A DNA stretch of 64,000 bases, taken from contig OZ024863.1 of assembly GCA_964017155.1 (NCBI GenBank), forward strand, positions 42,736,084 to 42,800,083, read 5' to 3'. The notes beneath the pieces are model-generated. The model saw only the letters and a program-made list of their open reading frames with translations, was not told the DNA's origin and made no database searches. A program made the position numbers and the translations under genes. Shown here piece by piece: positions 26,367 through 61,500 of the stretch; within the stretch, counting starts at the first letter, position 1, and each line of letters begins with the position of its first letter. This DNA comes from Oasisia sp. SBJ-2009. Lineage: Eukaryota > Annelida > Polychaeta > Sabellida > Siboglinidae.

Positions 26367-28062
26367 GCCTGCTGTATTATAATTACCTAATTAATTACTG
26401 AAACTTATTAGTTAGACTGGCTTGTATTTACCTACTATTTAGACAGGTTTATATGTAGGTTTATATACAGGTGTCCCATACGTTATATGTGTGGGTGTGG
26501 GTGTGGTATTGTTACATATTTACCCAACATGACTCGTGTGATAATGACGTCTTTGCATCATAACATATCACGTTGAGCAATTGTATTGTATCTTTGAGCT
26601 AAAAACCACATGCAGAATCACCCTGTTAACGTGATACTTTGACCATCATGAAATACATCTTTGACAACGGTTACTAGTTAGCCTGTTAAAGCGAAGGTGT
26701 CAGCTCCTAAGTTTTATTTTTTCATTCAATGTTACATTCTTATGACTATAACATGCATGTCAAAGGTTTCCTGCCTGCCAGTTTGTGTAAGAACTTGTTA
26801 GTTTAGTAAGCTTGGAATAATGTGTGCAATTTGAAAGAAAACCTGCAGCACGTTCAAAAGGTAAACAAAACACCCAGTTTCAAAACAAACTTGATTGGCA
26901 ATAATGCTTATATTTAACTTTCCCACGTTCTAGACAGCAGACTTCCCGTTACAAATTACTGCTCTGCCAATTCTGGGCAGGGGAGCTGGCACCCTCCCTT
27001 TAACACATGACTTGTTCCTGCCCTCCACAGGGAGCATCATCCGCTGCATGAGACGACTGGAGGAGGTCCTCAGACAGATGTGTCAGGCGGCCAAAGCCAT
27101 CGGCAACACCGACCTCGAGAAGAAGTTTGCTGAAGGTACATGGAAGCAAATTCACCAATAAATCCTAAATCCAGTTATCAATAAATGTCGTGTTATCAAT
27201 AAGTTCTAGCTGTATTTAAATGTTTATAATTTTTTTATGATTTCAGTATGTTTAAAATTTAATTAAATATTTATTTATGTTAATTATTTTTTTATTTTAA
27301 ATCAGTACTTATTTGTGTATTTATTTGATAACTGACTTAACCGTGTCACTACTGCCAAAAGCAGTGTGAAATATGAGTCTGCGACTCCCTATGTAATTAT
27401 TGTTCTTATGATTTTGAACTGACCACAAGAGAATGCTCTCTCTCCTTTGAGAAATTGTATAAACTATCTTGTAACAAACCTCTATTGACAAAACTGAAGA
27501 GATCATCTATGATTTATACATGGTTATAATTATTATTTGACAAAATCTGCATCATTAACATCACACTTGATTTTCCACAAGATGTGGCATTTGCCAGTGT
27601 TTTCACGGGCATGGAAACTTGAGCCTAGATCAGTTGATAAAATAGCCCAGTGACAATGTAGAGCGCAGTGACTCAGGGGTAGAGCTTTGGACTCTCGACT
27701 ACTAGAACCCGGGTTCGAAACCTGTGCTGTGGTGTTGAAACCGTGGCCAAGTTTTTTCACTCTACATTGTTTCAGTTTATAAATGAGTACCTGGCTATAG
27801 ACAGTTGTGGATATATGAACGAACAGCCTTCACACATTAATTATAGCATATGGCTGGATGCTTCCCAGAGAAGCCGAGCTGGTGTCTGAGTGAACAGGTC
27901 TGTCAGGGAAGTAAAGTGTAAAGGTGTTTGTACGGTCTTGAGGACTGGATACTGCGCTATATAAGAACTTACCTTTACAATGACCGACAGATGTTTTGTT
28001 TTGTTTCAGCCATCCGAGAGATCAAACGAGACATCGTCTTCGCAGCCAGCTTATACTTTTAA
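2560..28062 (+). CDS. MTREX: MTR4/MTREX-type nuclear exosome RNA helicase (Ski2-like), 26 exons
   Basis: Spliced model of 1037 aa, close to the ~1040 aa of animal MTR4, with every exon phase consistent. The family is the 3'-5' RNA helicase that feeds RNAs to the nuclear exosome (TRAMP, NEXT, PAXT complexes). Visible: N-terminal LFSVFDE, like the conserved Rrp6/Rrp47-binding start; AHTSAGKT (Walker A) near residues 156-163; DEIH near 247-250; SAT near 278-280; [10 protein letters not shown] (motif VI) near 514-523; the arch with its KOW part around residues 640-690 (FLQPGRLVH, then [10 protein letters not shown]); the C-terminal helical bundle ending [12 protein letters not shown]. The start is the first ATG giving this N-terminus. 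It lies tail to tail with ERCC6L2. Oddity: tandem arrays made of splice-junction sequence sit at five of its exon boundaries. No frameshift or lost motif was seen, so the gene looks functional. Confidence 0.96.
4690..4748. repeat. Palindromic (TA)n hairpin in MTR4 intron 4
   Basis: AATTATATACTGTGTA and its reverse complement TACACAGTATATAATT flank a (TA)n core, making a nearly perfect cruciform-forming palindrome. Confidence 0.85.
6537..6783 (+). repeat. Splice-junction-derived tandem array before MTR4 exon 7
   Basis: About five units of 47-64 bp, each starting (A)ATGTCCATATATGGTGTTGT. Three units continue into a copy of the true acceptor/exon-7 start: AG|AGAGCAGTGGTCTGG at 6565, AG|AGAGGGGCATGGTG at 6615 and AG|AGAGACCGGCATGGT at 6681. 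The real junction is AG|AGAGGGGCGTGGTCTGG at 6781. Confidence 0.85.
8885..9212 (+). mobile_element. LINE reverse-transcriptase C-terminal fragment
   Basis: An open frame at 8907-9212 encodes a tail with [19 protein letters not shown], the pattern seen at the ends of non-LTR retrotransposon ORF2 proteins. There is no upstream RT core. It lies in MTR4 intron 10, directly before the hAT element. Confidence 0.5.
9277..10389 (-). mobile_element. Non-autonomous hAT element (internal deletion derivative)
   Basis: Terminal inverted repeats begin CAGACCTGTTAAGT at 9277 and mirror at 10376-10389. The flanks are an exact 8-bp duplication, ATGCCAGG, at 9269-9276 and 10390-10397. On the minus strand 10093-9750 encodes a BED-like zinc-finger segment (YCRVCNSLF ... 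RHVATSQHQ). 9749-9552 encodes the hAT dimerisation tail ([20 protein letters not shown]) in another frame. The transposase core is missing. A GC-rich repeat (AAAGCGGGAGGCTCCCGCGT) lies near the 10.3-kb end. Confidence 0.92.
10556..10813. mobile_element. Degenerate pogo/Tigger-like MITE
   Basis: The ends TACATAGAACCTCTGTATTA and (reverse complement) TACAGTTGAACTTCGCTTTA form imperfect inverted repeats starting at TA. The interior repeats ATTAAGGTCACCTTCACT-like segments. Related ATTAAGGTCACC fragments occur near 50930-51190, 52390-52500 and 55010-55200. Confidence 0.4.
12821..13156 (-). repeat. tRNA-derived SINE, family 1
   Basis: Read on the minus strand: a box-A-like GGCTCAGGGGTAGAAC, a degenerate box B, then a shared ~250-bp body (TCTATAGACAGTGG, GGTGTCTGACTGAATAGG, ending in CTATATAAGAACTTGCC). 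Same family as 27657-27977, 37213-37524 and 51205-51525. It lies in MTR4 intron 12, antisense. Confidence 0.85.
14800..15545 (+). repeat. 64-bp tandem array copying the intron 14/exon 15 junction
   Basis: Eleven near-identical 64-bp units precede the true exon. Each contains TTCTAAATATTGCAG followed by the first ~44 nt of exon 15 (GGCCTGCCTGATCC...). Acceptor-like sites fall exactly every 64 bp, with exon-like starts at 14842, 14906, 14970 and so on to 15482. The real exon starts at 15546. Unit differences are single bases (for example G to A at 15098). Confidence 0.97.
15715..15960 (+). repeat. LINE 3' tail with TTA repeat end
   Basis: Contains GCCTCTGAGCGGATTTTC and GGATATACGGCACTTTAC, ending AAATAAAAGTTATTATTATT. 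The same tail occurs inverted at 46545-46640 and 51965-52040, so this is a dispersed retroelement end. Confidence 0.6.
16667..17289 (+). repeat. 20-bp minisatellite starting at the exon 16 donor
   Basis: About 31 units of GGAGGGGCAGTGTGAACATT (or ...GAACGTT) begin four bases after the donor GTAGGT. The donor region CACGTAGGTGGAGGGGCAG itself aligns with the unit AACGTTGGAGGGGCAG, so the array may derive from the 5' splice junction. Long open frames across it on both strands are repeat artefacts. Confidence 0.95.
19489..20108 (+). repeat. 34-bp tandem array copying the intron 18/exon 19 junction
   Basis: Eighteen 34-bp intervals separate TTACAG acceptor-like sites from 19491 to the true one at 20103-20108. 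Each unit reads GGTTACAG|GTGSTTCCCGTG plus TTACATGTTGCCAT. The real exon starts GTGGTCCCCGTGCTG. The unit carries no stop in any frame except in the variant with TGA at 20001-20003. Confidence 0.97.
20820..21150 (+). mobile_element. LINE 3' tail with embedded (TA)n
   Basis: The AT-rich 3' UTR carries a ~70-bp (TA)n tract at 20905-20972 and ends GGCAATAAAGCTTTATTATA plus TTA repeats. The inverted segment at 38935-39420, in an ERCC6L2 intron, is clearly homologous on both sides of its own (TA)n tract. Confidence 0.65.
21366..21795 (+). mobile_element. LINE 3' end (RT tail plus 3' UTR)
   Basis: The plus strand encodes [19 protein letters not shown] followed by stops, then an AT-rich 3' UTR ending GGGCAATAAAGTTATTATTA. 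Homologous to the element at 1020-1505. Confidence 0.6.
21795..21985. mobile_element. Foldback MITE, copy A
   Basis: Inverted arms: AAATTCACTTACTTTGGAGC near 21837 and its complement near 21939, separated by a short loop. The left arm and flank (AATATATTGTTCATGGCTCC) match copy B at 49015. Confidence 0.75.
23172..23419 (-). repeat. tRNA-derived SINE, family 2, ending 20 bp before an MTR4 acceptor
   Basis: On the minus strand: box A (AATAGAGCGCCGGACTGTCA), box B (GGTTCAATCCCACC), then a body shared with 45148-45450 (GCCTGTGTCTTTC, AGATCCCACACAGGG). Its box-A end lies only about 20 bp upstream of the exon 22 acceptor at 23439. Confidence 0.85.
24545..24690 (+). repeat. Two degenerate copies of the exon 24 start
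   Basis: AAGACACGGCATGGATAGCTGAAAT near 24551 and TGGCCTGGAGGATCGCTGAAGTGA near 24655 each resemble the real exon 24 start, AGGACACGGCGCGGAGGATCGCTAAAGTGAG at 26095. They lie just upstream of the 20-bp array. Confidence 0.7.
24696..26090 (+). repeat. 20-bp minisatellite before MTR4 exon 24
   Basis: About 70 units of GACACTGTGTCTGGGATCAC and variants run to within about 10 bp of the true acceptor. The unit aligns base for base with the first 20 nt of exon 24 (GACACGGCGCGGAGGATCGC, 13 of 20 identical). Higher-order repeats of 132 and 152 bp are visible at 24780-25070 (marker TAAGACACTTTG). Open frames here are artefacts. Confidence 0.93.
27657..27977 (+). repeat. tRNA-derived SINE, family 1 (sense copy)
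   Basis: Full-length: box A (GTGACTCAGGGGTAGAGC), box B (GGGTTCGAAACC), body, and the 3' end GCGCTATATAAGAACTTACC. It lies in the last MTR4 intron, 33 bp upstream of exon 26. This is the clearest copy for defining the family. Confidence 0.9.
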
Positions 28063-28447
28063 TGGGATTCATGAAGTCCGGAATGAAATATTTTATGAAC
28101 ATAGTTGATGTATCTGTCACGTGAAGATGGAGCAAAGAATAGCAGCATTCTCCATCAACTAGTGGTGTAAATGACTGATTATGAACAAAAACAAGGCTTA
28201 CAGGGAGATGCAGGATAGGGCGATGACCAGCCAGTGTGGCCGTGTTCAGTGTCTTGTAGTCCAGCTCTGCATTTTGGTAGAAATCACAGGAAACTGTTTT
28301 AATCTCATTCTCATTTTGTTAGCCGCAGACAGTTTCTGTTATCCATTTCCAAATTTTAGTCAGTCGTCAGTTGTTTGAATGGATGACAGCTGCTTGGAAG
28401 TATGCCACTGCAGAGTGTGTCCACAGTTTCACTTGTAAAGTTGATTC

Positions 28448-28453
28448 AATAAA
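28448..28453 (+). terminator. Poly(A) signal of the MTR4 gene
   Basis: AATAAA lies 386 nt after the MTR4 stop codon in an otherwise featureless 3' UTR. It is the first canonical hexamer downstream of the stop, so 28063 to about 28470 is the probable 3' UTR. Confidence 0.7.
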
Positions 28454-29090
28454 TGATGTGTAATGTTAAAAATCACTGTTATGACGAGTTCAGTTTGCTG
28501 TTATAGCGAGTTGTTGCCGATTAAAAATTGGCCATATGTAAATTCGCAGAATCTATGCAGGCAGAATCCATCATGGACAAGATTGCCTGACAACACAAAG
28601 TAGCACCAACACACAGAAATACCATTTGATGGTTTACACTATCACAACTAGTGCCTAACAATTATTATTATGGTCATTTATAATATCCCATGTATCCAGG
28701 TTAAAAACCTACTCTAAGGCACTAACAATATAAAATAAGTAAATACATATATATATATATATATATAAGCTAAATAATTAAGTTTGATAAATATGTTAAA
28801 TAGATAAGTTAATTCAATAAAATATATAAGTTAAATACAATACTAAAATGACTTTGTAAAATTAGATATGCATAAAGATTAAGACGAGCAAACTTCAAAA
28901 CATGGTAAATGTAGTAGTGTGTAGTCTGCTTCATTTAAATGTCACTCCAGTTAGCCACACTGTCCTAAATGTTATGTGGACGAGGTGTACTCAGCATTGT
29001 TCATTGTCTTAAATGTTGCCACTGAGTCTGTCTCTAACAACGGGGTAGTTGGTTCCAAGGTGTCGGTCCTGTCACCGAGAAACATGGATG

Positions 29091-29395
29091 TGTATTTCAC
29101 TTTCTCTCTGACTATTGAAAGTATATTTCGCTTTCTCTCTGACTATTGAAAGTATATTTCACTTTCTCTCTGACTATTGAAAGTATATTTCAATTTATCT
29201 CCGACTGTTGAAAGTATATTTCAATGTCTCTCCGACTATTGAAAGTATATTTCACTTTCTCTCCGACTATTGAAAGTATATTTCAATTTCTCTCAGACTA
29301 TTGAAAGTATATTTCAATTTATCTCCGACTATTGAAAGCATATTTCACTTTCTCTCTGACTATTGAAAGCATATTTCACTTTCTCTCTGACTATC
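29091..29395. repeat. 31-bp minisatellite between MTR4 and ERCC6L2
   Basis: About ten units of TATTGAAAGTATATTTCACT plus TTCTCTCTGAC in the spacer between the two converging genes. No exon similarity was seen, unlike the MTR4 intron arrays. The remainder of 28470-29685 shows nothing recognisable. Confidence 0.95.
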
Positions 29396-29685
29396 ATCAC
29401 ATGGCAGCATGTGTATGATGGACGTGTTTCTGGTCATACATTTGATGTGCTGAAACCACTGTCTACATATATGAGCATGTTTTGGTGTTTGCGACAAAGC
29501 TGTGCTTTCGTAATATTTGGTAAATATTGCTATCATGACTGATGTATGAACTACCGAGTTATCTCTTCCAGGATGGGCATTTTTGATAGATAAGTCTAAT
29601 CGTATAACCTATTAAGAAAAGGTTTCCAAATGTGTGAATGATGTCATGCCGTCAACACTTTAACACCAACACATGTTGTCAGATG

Positions 29686-54494
<24,809 letters not shown>

Positions 54495-56331
54495 ATTATG
54501 AACAAATTGTTAACGTTCCTATTTCAGCTTTAGCAAAGGTACGTAATGTAAACACCAAAATCATCGTTAGCGACATCTAGCGCATTTATGCTGAACTCAT
54601 GATATGTTCTAGTCGATAGAAACAAATCATCCTAATAACAATAATCCATTGCACGATGTCTTTGCAATTATTGTATTACAGAAATCGTTTGTACAGATCT
54701 ATTTCATTTTGCATACGCAAACTCTGTGTCATAATCATAGCTATTTGTTATCCACATTATTTAGTCATTAATAATTTCTAACTGAACATACATTAAAAAA
54801 ATCTACTACATTAATTATGATCAACAATAATATATACATCACATCATTATGGTATGTAAGCCAAAGAAGTCTATGCATTTAATATAGTCAGGTAATGTTG
54901 AGAAAACTGTTTAAATGGATATATTTGATTGTTCTCTTTACGTTAATTTTTTTCTTGATTAATTTTTATTTGTATGTAAGCCTGTTGTGAGGAATTACAA
55001 TACATTTGATTTGATAATGAAGCCTCTATAATGAAATCGAGAGTACTACAGCTACTTTCCAATTAAGGTCACTCCTGGAGAGTCCCAAACTCACGGTTTC
55101 CATAACAGTGCATTGTGTTGGAATCAGTTGAAATCAGTCCTGCAGATATGGTCACCTCAGTGTTCACGGTACCTAGTACTATCTACCTGTCCTTCAATTA
55201 ACCTTCTATAAAGATATGAATATGTCATGTATTATGACGTGCATGCATCCGTGTTGTGCTTAATCACAGACATCATTCACAATGTATAATTACAACAGTA
55301 TGGCAGTGTTCTAGTTGGGATTACTTATATGGAAGAAGACGACACACACTGAAGTTACCCACCGAAATAGGAAATTGATATACTCTTGCATAACTGGAGC
55401 AATGTGAATGGACTTACCCAAGGCAGCACGAGAATAAAACCCAAGTTTTCTATTTGGAAAGGCTTACAGATACTACAATACGCAACGCATATAATTTTAT
55501 ATATACTAGGTTTTTATTTTACTTTTTTCAATATTTACAGTTTTTTAACAACCAGCACATTTTAACATCTTCAAAATTAGTTATAAAATGTGATATTTCT
55601 CTGTGTTCTGCTGTCGAGGTTGTATGCAAAAAGTGTACATATTTATATGTCACATTGTCACAGGATGTAGCATCTTGGTCATGCAACGTGTAACGTAATT
55701 AAGTATTCATAAAATGGCACATTCTGGTGACATATGACATACATTTTGAATACATTTTAAGGCAAGGGTGTAGTCGGGCCAGAATGTGATTTTTACAATT
55801 TTTGACATTAAAATGAGTTTTCAGTTGTTGACGTTTCCGTGTACAACTATTATTTAACTTGTCATTCATGTATGTTGTACTGTTGAAATAAACAAGTTTG
55901 TGTCAAAAACATGCCTTTTATGTGATGCCTGTCATTGCTACGTCTTTGTTTTTGTCAAATTAAGTGTGAATTGTGTGATTTTCTTGGATCGATCGTGTCG
56001 CGATAAATACAGGCATTCCAACATGGCGCATATCATGGGAAAGCCCCGTATTCGCGCTGCATGATGGGAGAAACCGTTTTAAAATATCACCGAAGGCGAC
56101 CGAGTAATCTCGACTAGAAACGAACCCCCCATTTAGACTCGCGAAGACAAAGGACCTGGGGGATCCCACGATGATTGGCCAGACGGCATCACGTGATGTC
56201 GGCTTATTTTCTGATTGGTCGGAATACTAATTCCAGCCTCGCGTCAGCTTGTGATACTAGCTACGTCCAATTCGATCGCCATTCCGTATTCTCTGTTTTT
56301 ATATAGTAATTTAGCTTTCCAAATCGACATT
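54495..56331. other. Spacer between ERCC6L2 and the Mutator-like gene
   Basis: Presumed promoter region for two divergent genes. Apart from a fragment with ATTAAGGTCACT (55010-55200) and a SINE remnant near 55388-55450, I see nothing definable. Confidence 0.5.
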
Positions 56332-57307
56332 ATGCCGTTTGGTCGAAAGCGTACGGGTGGTTATGGTGCGGGGAAGCGGAAGAGGCTTCAAAACCTGCAG
56401 TTAGCTCGCGATAAGAAGATATCTCGGGATGAATCGGTGGCCACAACGAGTTCTGCGACCGTGACCACGCCGACGAGAATGGCAGGCGGAGTAAGTTCAT
56501 ATGCCTGTTTTATATATTACCGATGCTTACAGAACATATGATTACGATGTTTTCTCCGAATATATAGCATAGTTGGCATGTCTCGACTGTAAAAACGATT
56601 TGATGTCGACATAGCGTTATGTTGTTGCCGTTCGTCCCATGTTGATGTTCAGGCCCAGGGTCCATCCAGGCACTCCAGAAAGAGTTCTGACGTACACTTA
56701 CAGTATATACATTTTATGTATTATATCCAGGTTTAGATGACGCTATTGTTGATGGAGAATATTTCTACGTTGCATGGTATTCAGTGGAAATGTGCTTTAT
56801 AATACACATCAGTATTATTCACTCCTTATATATATAATATACAATACAGTTTTATTGTGAAATAAACAGTGAAATTATATGCTATAGCCTATACTCCCAT
56901 TGCAGTTCATTACATGCATTGTGTGTATCTGTTTCCAGGAATCAAGTCAGCCATCCACATCACGTAGAATATCTGCAACTGAGAGGAAGTTTGGATATGC
57001 CGAACTTCTGCGTGAGATGCGTGTATCCGACTTCCCAGTTGAGGGCGTACGTGAAGAAATTGCTGGGGAAGGCCTCTCAACGGTGATTGTACGCTGTTCC
57101 GTATTGCCATCGCTTGTCACGAACCTGTCGTGCACGTCATGCAAGAAGCGCACCCTCTCCATCCGAGCTGTCGACCGCACACTCGGAATGGTCTGTGGAC
57201 TGGAGACGTTTTGCACCAGTTGTGATACGGTTCTCAACTCGACTCTTTCTTCCGACCGAATTGGAGAGATGCAGGCAACAAATTCCCCATTCGTTGTGGT
57301 GCGATGA
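56332..57307 (+). CDS. Two-exon gene, probable N-terminal part of a Mutator-like transposase-derived protein
   Basis: Exon 56332-56490 (donor GTAAGT) joins 56939-57307 in phase, giving 175 aa. The first exon starts MPFGRKRTGGYGAGKRKR, a very basic leader. The second carries two Cys pairs (CTSCKK and CTSCDT) spaced about 30 residues apart, inside a block resembling the start of the Mutator-like domain found in many invertebrate predicted proteins. From memory, relatives continue well beyond the point where this frame stops (SPFVVVR then TGA), so it is either truncated or continues in an unrecognised exon. It lies head to head with ERCC6L2 (1.8 kb apart) and tail to tail with TOPORS. The family call rests on remembered pattern only. 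Confidence 0.5.
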
Positions 57308-58531
57308 AGTGCTGTGAACTTTAGTGACACAGTGAACTTTATATGTGGACTGGTGAACTTTACATGTGGACTGGTGAACTTTACATGTGCAGTTGTATCA
57401 TATTTTGCAAATACGGTTTCTGTTTTTTTACACGTTTTTACAAAGTTGCATAATGTTTCATACATTTTTATTATTTTGAAATGGAAACCCTTCTGAGCTT
57501 TTCCCACTGATAAATTATACATTGGCTAACATATGTGCAAAGTTTCAGTTATATAAATAGATGTTTACTTGTTGAAATGTATGTTCCTGTGTACTCAAAC
57601 TTTGAACGTGATTATCTCGGAAACATGTTTTTTCATTACACCTGCTGCCTCCCGTGTCATTTTTCCGTGCTACTACTTTATAGAATTGGTTGAAACTTGC
57701 TACAGTGAACCTTGATAGCATGACCATGAAAACCACCAAGTTACTTTCTGGGAAATGTGACCTGCTTTTTACATAACAAGTCACAACTGAAATTTTTCAC
57801 TACCGTTTTTGCATTTTCATATACTAGAAAGTTTGAAAAAATCATTAAAAAAAAACTAAACACTTATGAGAAAAACTGCTTGGTGGTTTTCACAAGGGAT
57901 GTGTAGAGTAACTACACACAACATTTGGGTCATCTAAGACTGGTAGATACAGATATATCTGACACGAAAAAGTCAATCCAAGATGGCCGCCACACCGTGG
58001 GAAAACACCCTAGAAAAATTCTTTAAAAAATTCACAGCTATACTGTGAGGTAGATTAATAAACTCTGAAAGTGTTAGCTCTCTGTGTTCAATACAAGTGG
58101 AGTAATAAAATAAAGTCCGTTTAGACTACACCATTGCCTTAAGGTATCTGCATAAGTTTGCAAACTCATAAAAATATGAACCGCTAGGTACAGGTTTGTG
58201 GCAGACGATATTAACCACATCACTTTTTTCACAGTCATAAATCTCTTATACCAACATTCAGTGCATAAATATACATATTATAGTTCTGGTAAAACTAATC
58301 TTTAATTTACACAATCTAGCAGTATCTGAGGTACAATCTGGAATTTCAACTCTCAACCCATGACTTTTTACTTAGAGAGGTGAATCACAGGTAATTTGTG
58401 TCATGAGAAAATAATATTTTCTAAAGCCAACAGAGAATAGTTCATCCTATATCAAGTGTCATCAGTACACGTCATCTGCAAGAACCAGTACAGTGTCACC
58501 ATTGGGTGGTTAGCAAGTCATAAACACTGCT
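57308..58531. other. Spacer between the Mutator-like gene and TOPORS
   Basis: Starts with about three 21-bp units of CTGGTGAACTTTACATGTGG(A) (57345-57392). The rest is AT-rich, without recognised features, and includes the presumed 3' UTRs of both genes. Confidence 0.5.
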
Positions 58532-61500
58532 CTATTTGTTCATATCTAGCATGTTTTCCAAATATAGCTCGGCAAACTCATCATCATCATCGTCATCCGT
58601 TGTTGCATCTTCTAGTGGGATCTCATCAGTTTCACGGGTGCCGGATACTTTTACATGCTCGGAATTCGCACGATTAATTTCCCCGGCAACGCCCAGATTA
58701 CTCAGCTGCTCAAAATTAGAATTTGTGTCGGCTGGTTTGTTAGCAATACCCGATTTGTTCGTCTGCACAGAACCGTTCATAAGCACTGTAGGTGGTGGTT
58801 CTTTTACGTGACCAACCACTTCCGACGAATCACCATGGCGTGTATTACTTCTTCGTCTCTTGTCACTCAGCAGAACTAAGGGCAAAACTTTGTCGTTCTC
58901 TGTGACAGATGAACACTGTTGTAATGATTTCCCAAGCGGTCTGGTCTCGTGGATGATCTCGTTGGTAGAATGTTCAGCCTTCATTGTCTTCTGGTTATGT
59001 GTGTCACTTGACTGAACACCACTTCCATCACCAGCCCCCTTTATCATGTTCAGAACATCATCATCACCCACGACTGATGGATATTGCTTTGGTGGAGTAT
59101 CAGTCGGGTTTCCTTCACGATTGCTCCCTGTTGCAGACTGCTCAGTCTTGTGTCTCTTCTTGGGCAGGAGGTGTTTCAACTTTTCCACCAGCCCAGTAGA
59201 CGTTGTCCCACCATCACTCGTGCTACCGTTTGCCGCAAGTGCAGCTGTCAGCTGCCGCAGCTGGTGTCTCGCTTCGGCCATCTTCTCCTCGTCGCTCGAC
59301 ATACAGAAATCATCATTCTCTGTAGTGTCTGACTGGATGTTCCGAGATGCACTATTGTCATCGTCACTCACCGATACAACCCGCTGACAAACACTGCTAC
59401 TGCCGGCATTTATCCGAGATGTTTTGGTCGACGAATTTTGGCCGTCATCATCCTCGTCATCAGTGATTGATATACACTGCTCTGTGCTGCTCCCAACAGA
59501 CTGGTTCTCTTTATCCGGTGATGTGATGTCGATTGATAAGTGGTCTTTCCCGCTGCTGGAGTCGTTTGAATTGCAGTATGATGATGTACTGCTGCCGCTG
59601 GTCACTTCAATCTGACCACCAGCGTAAGACTGACCCATCACACTGCCGTCGTTACCGCTTCCTGTGTCGACGACCTCGATGTCTTCATCATCGGATACAC
59701 TCAGACATTTTGTTGCAGTATTCACATGTGGATAGCTGCTAGACATAGGCGGGTCTATCGACTCAACATCAACAGGACTACTTCCATCAGAACCGATGTC
59801 AGCTCGGTCATCATTGCTGGCCATTTCACTGGACATGGACATGGCGGACATATCCACCGCTTGTAAAGCATCTCTTTCTGTCTCTCTCAGAGGCACCATT
59901 TGGTTTCCGTTCTCACGATCAATGTTACGTACATCCGTACAATTTGCAGCATCATCATTCACATCACCTGGTTCCGTGCTTTGTTCAGTTTCAGCAATCT
60001 TATCTGTGGCAGGACTCTCTTTGTGTGAAACTAATTCACTTGTGGAAGGCTGTGCATCTGATACCTGATTCTTATCAACCTCCCCCACTATTTCATTTCT
60101 GACAGATGTCCCTGGTTGTTGGTGTTTATCAACTGGACACGTTTCCTCACGTGTGACAGTATTCCGTGCATCTGATGTTGAAGGTTCTTGGTAGTCAGCA
60201 TAGCCATCATTCTTCGGTTCCTCTCTGATTGCGACAGGCACGAACACATTCTCTCCATCGCCACATGGTTGTGCGACAACTGATTTTAAAACCGTAGTAG
60301 CAACGCTCTCCTTTTTCACCTTGGCATATAGTTTGCCGCTATCACTAGTCTTGTTTTCCAACTTTGAATGTTTGTGTCCTGTTGGGTGTTTCTTGTAGTG
60401 CCTGTCGTTAGAGATGTCATTAGACGCGTCCCCATCCATCGTGCGCTTGTATGGTGGATGCACCCTCGTGACCAATATTTCATCATCATCGCGACACCGT
60501 CTGTCGCGCCTGTCTCCTCTGTCATGCCTGTCTTTGTGTCTCCGCTTGTGCCGGTGAGACGAGTGGCTACTATCACTGTCCACGTATATGTGTGACCTTG
60601 ACTTTGATCTCCTCTCGCTGTGTCTTCCCGAAGAGCGATGCGATCGACCATGCACATCGATACGATACCTCTCTCTGTGACTGTCACGATGCCTGCGACG
60701 CGAGCTGGAGGAACGATCCCTGTCACGCCTCCGATCACGCCGCTCAGCTGACCTTGTTCTCCTCCGAGAACTCTCTAGGTGTCTACGATGATGCCTGTCA
60801 CGATTTCTTACATCTCTCATCCGCGTGCGTGACGATGACCTAGACCGCCTTCTGCGTAACGAATGTCCAGTTCTACCGGACCTTGTTGATGACAAAGAAC
60901 GCGATCGACGATGTGGGTCACGACGGTGACGTTTCTCACGGTATTGTGTGGGCACGGTCACACCGCAGTCAGAATCGGATGACAGGCAGATTGGAGTTCG
61001 ACACTCCCAAGCTTTCTCGACCGCTACAATCTCGACATCGCTGGCGGCACTTGAAACGGGCGTGCCATTGGTGGTCTGGCGTGTCGTGCTGTCTGTGATA
61101 TCGATCGGGTCCTCGGGGCGTGTGGCAGTGTACTGGGGAGACCAGGATTGGGATGTCCCGGGAATGGGCGTGTCCCACCCTGTATGTGCAGTATCCGCAT
61201 GCTGGGAAAACGTCCCAAGGAAGTTTCGCACTCGATCAAGCAGCGGAGTCAGACTCATCAAGCCCATATCAACTGAATCAATGGATTCGCCTGGCGGCGG
61301 TGACACCATAATGACATCAGAATCGTCGTCATTGTCATCGTCATTGTCGTCGCTCTCGATTTCGTGCACAGGTAAGTCGACGTTGTCGTATGCCGCATTC
61401 TGGTCGTATGCGACGATGTCATATGGTGCACGGGCGAAGCTGTAGAACTCGTGGACGAAATGCTCCGTGCGTCTGCCGGTGAACGGCTGGATGTGCTGGA

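Larger units (their letters stand above)
2560..28062 (+). other. MTREX: Exon map of the MTR4 gene
   Basis: Coding exons read from GT-AG sites and protein similarity: 2560-2687, 3549-3677, 3897-3963, 4332-4507, 5580-5754, 6271-6361, 6783-6907, 7552-7650, 8195-8297, 8716-8847, 11489-11568, 12457-12567, 13264-13365, 13599-13724, 15546-15696, 16494-16666, 18171-18242, 19103-19228, 20109-20219, 21265-21357, 22432-22527, 23440-23603, 24213-24375, 26097-26259, 27031-27135, 28010-28062. The lengths sum to 3114 nt. A 5' UTR exon upstream of 2560 cannot be excluded. The intron content is described in the repeat entries; parts not listed there show nothing recognisable. Confidence 0.92.

Noticed and set aside
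29091..29395. 31-bp array as another junction-derived minisatellite
   Set aside because: Not at an exon boundary, and I found no similarity to the neighbouring exons.
55960..56169. 69-codon minus-strand frame upstream of the Mutator-like gene
   Set aside because: Short, no homology recognised, in a presumed promoter region.
60948..61445. 165-codon and other plus-strand frames
   Set aside because: Antisense shadows of TOPORS, whose minus frame has clear domain evidence.
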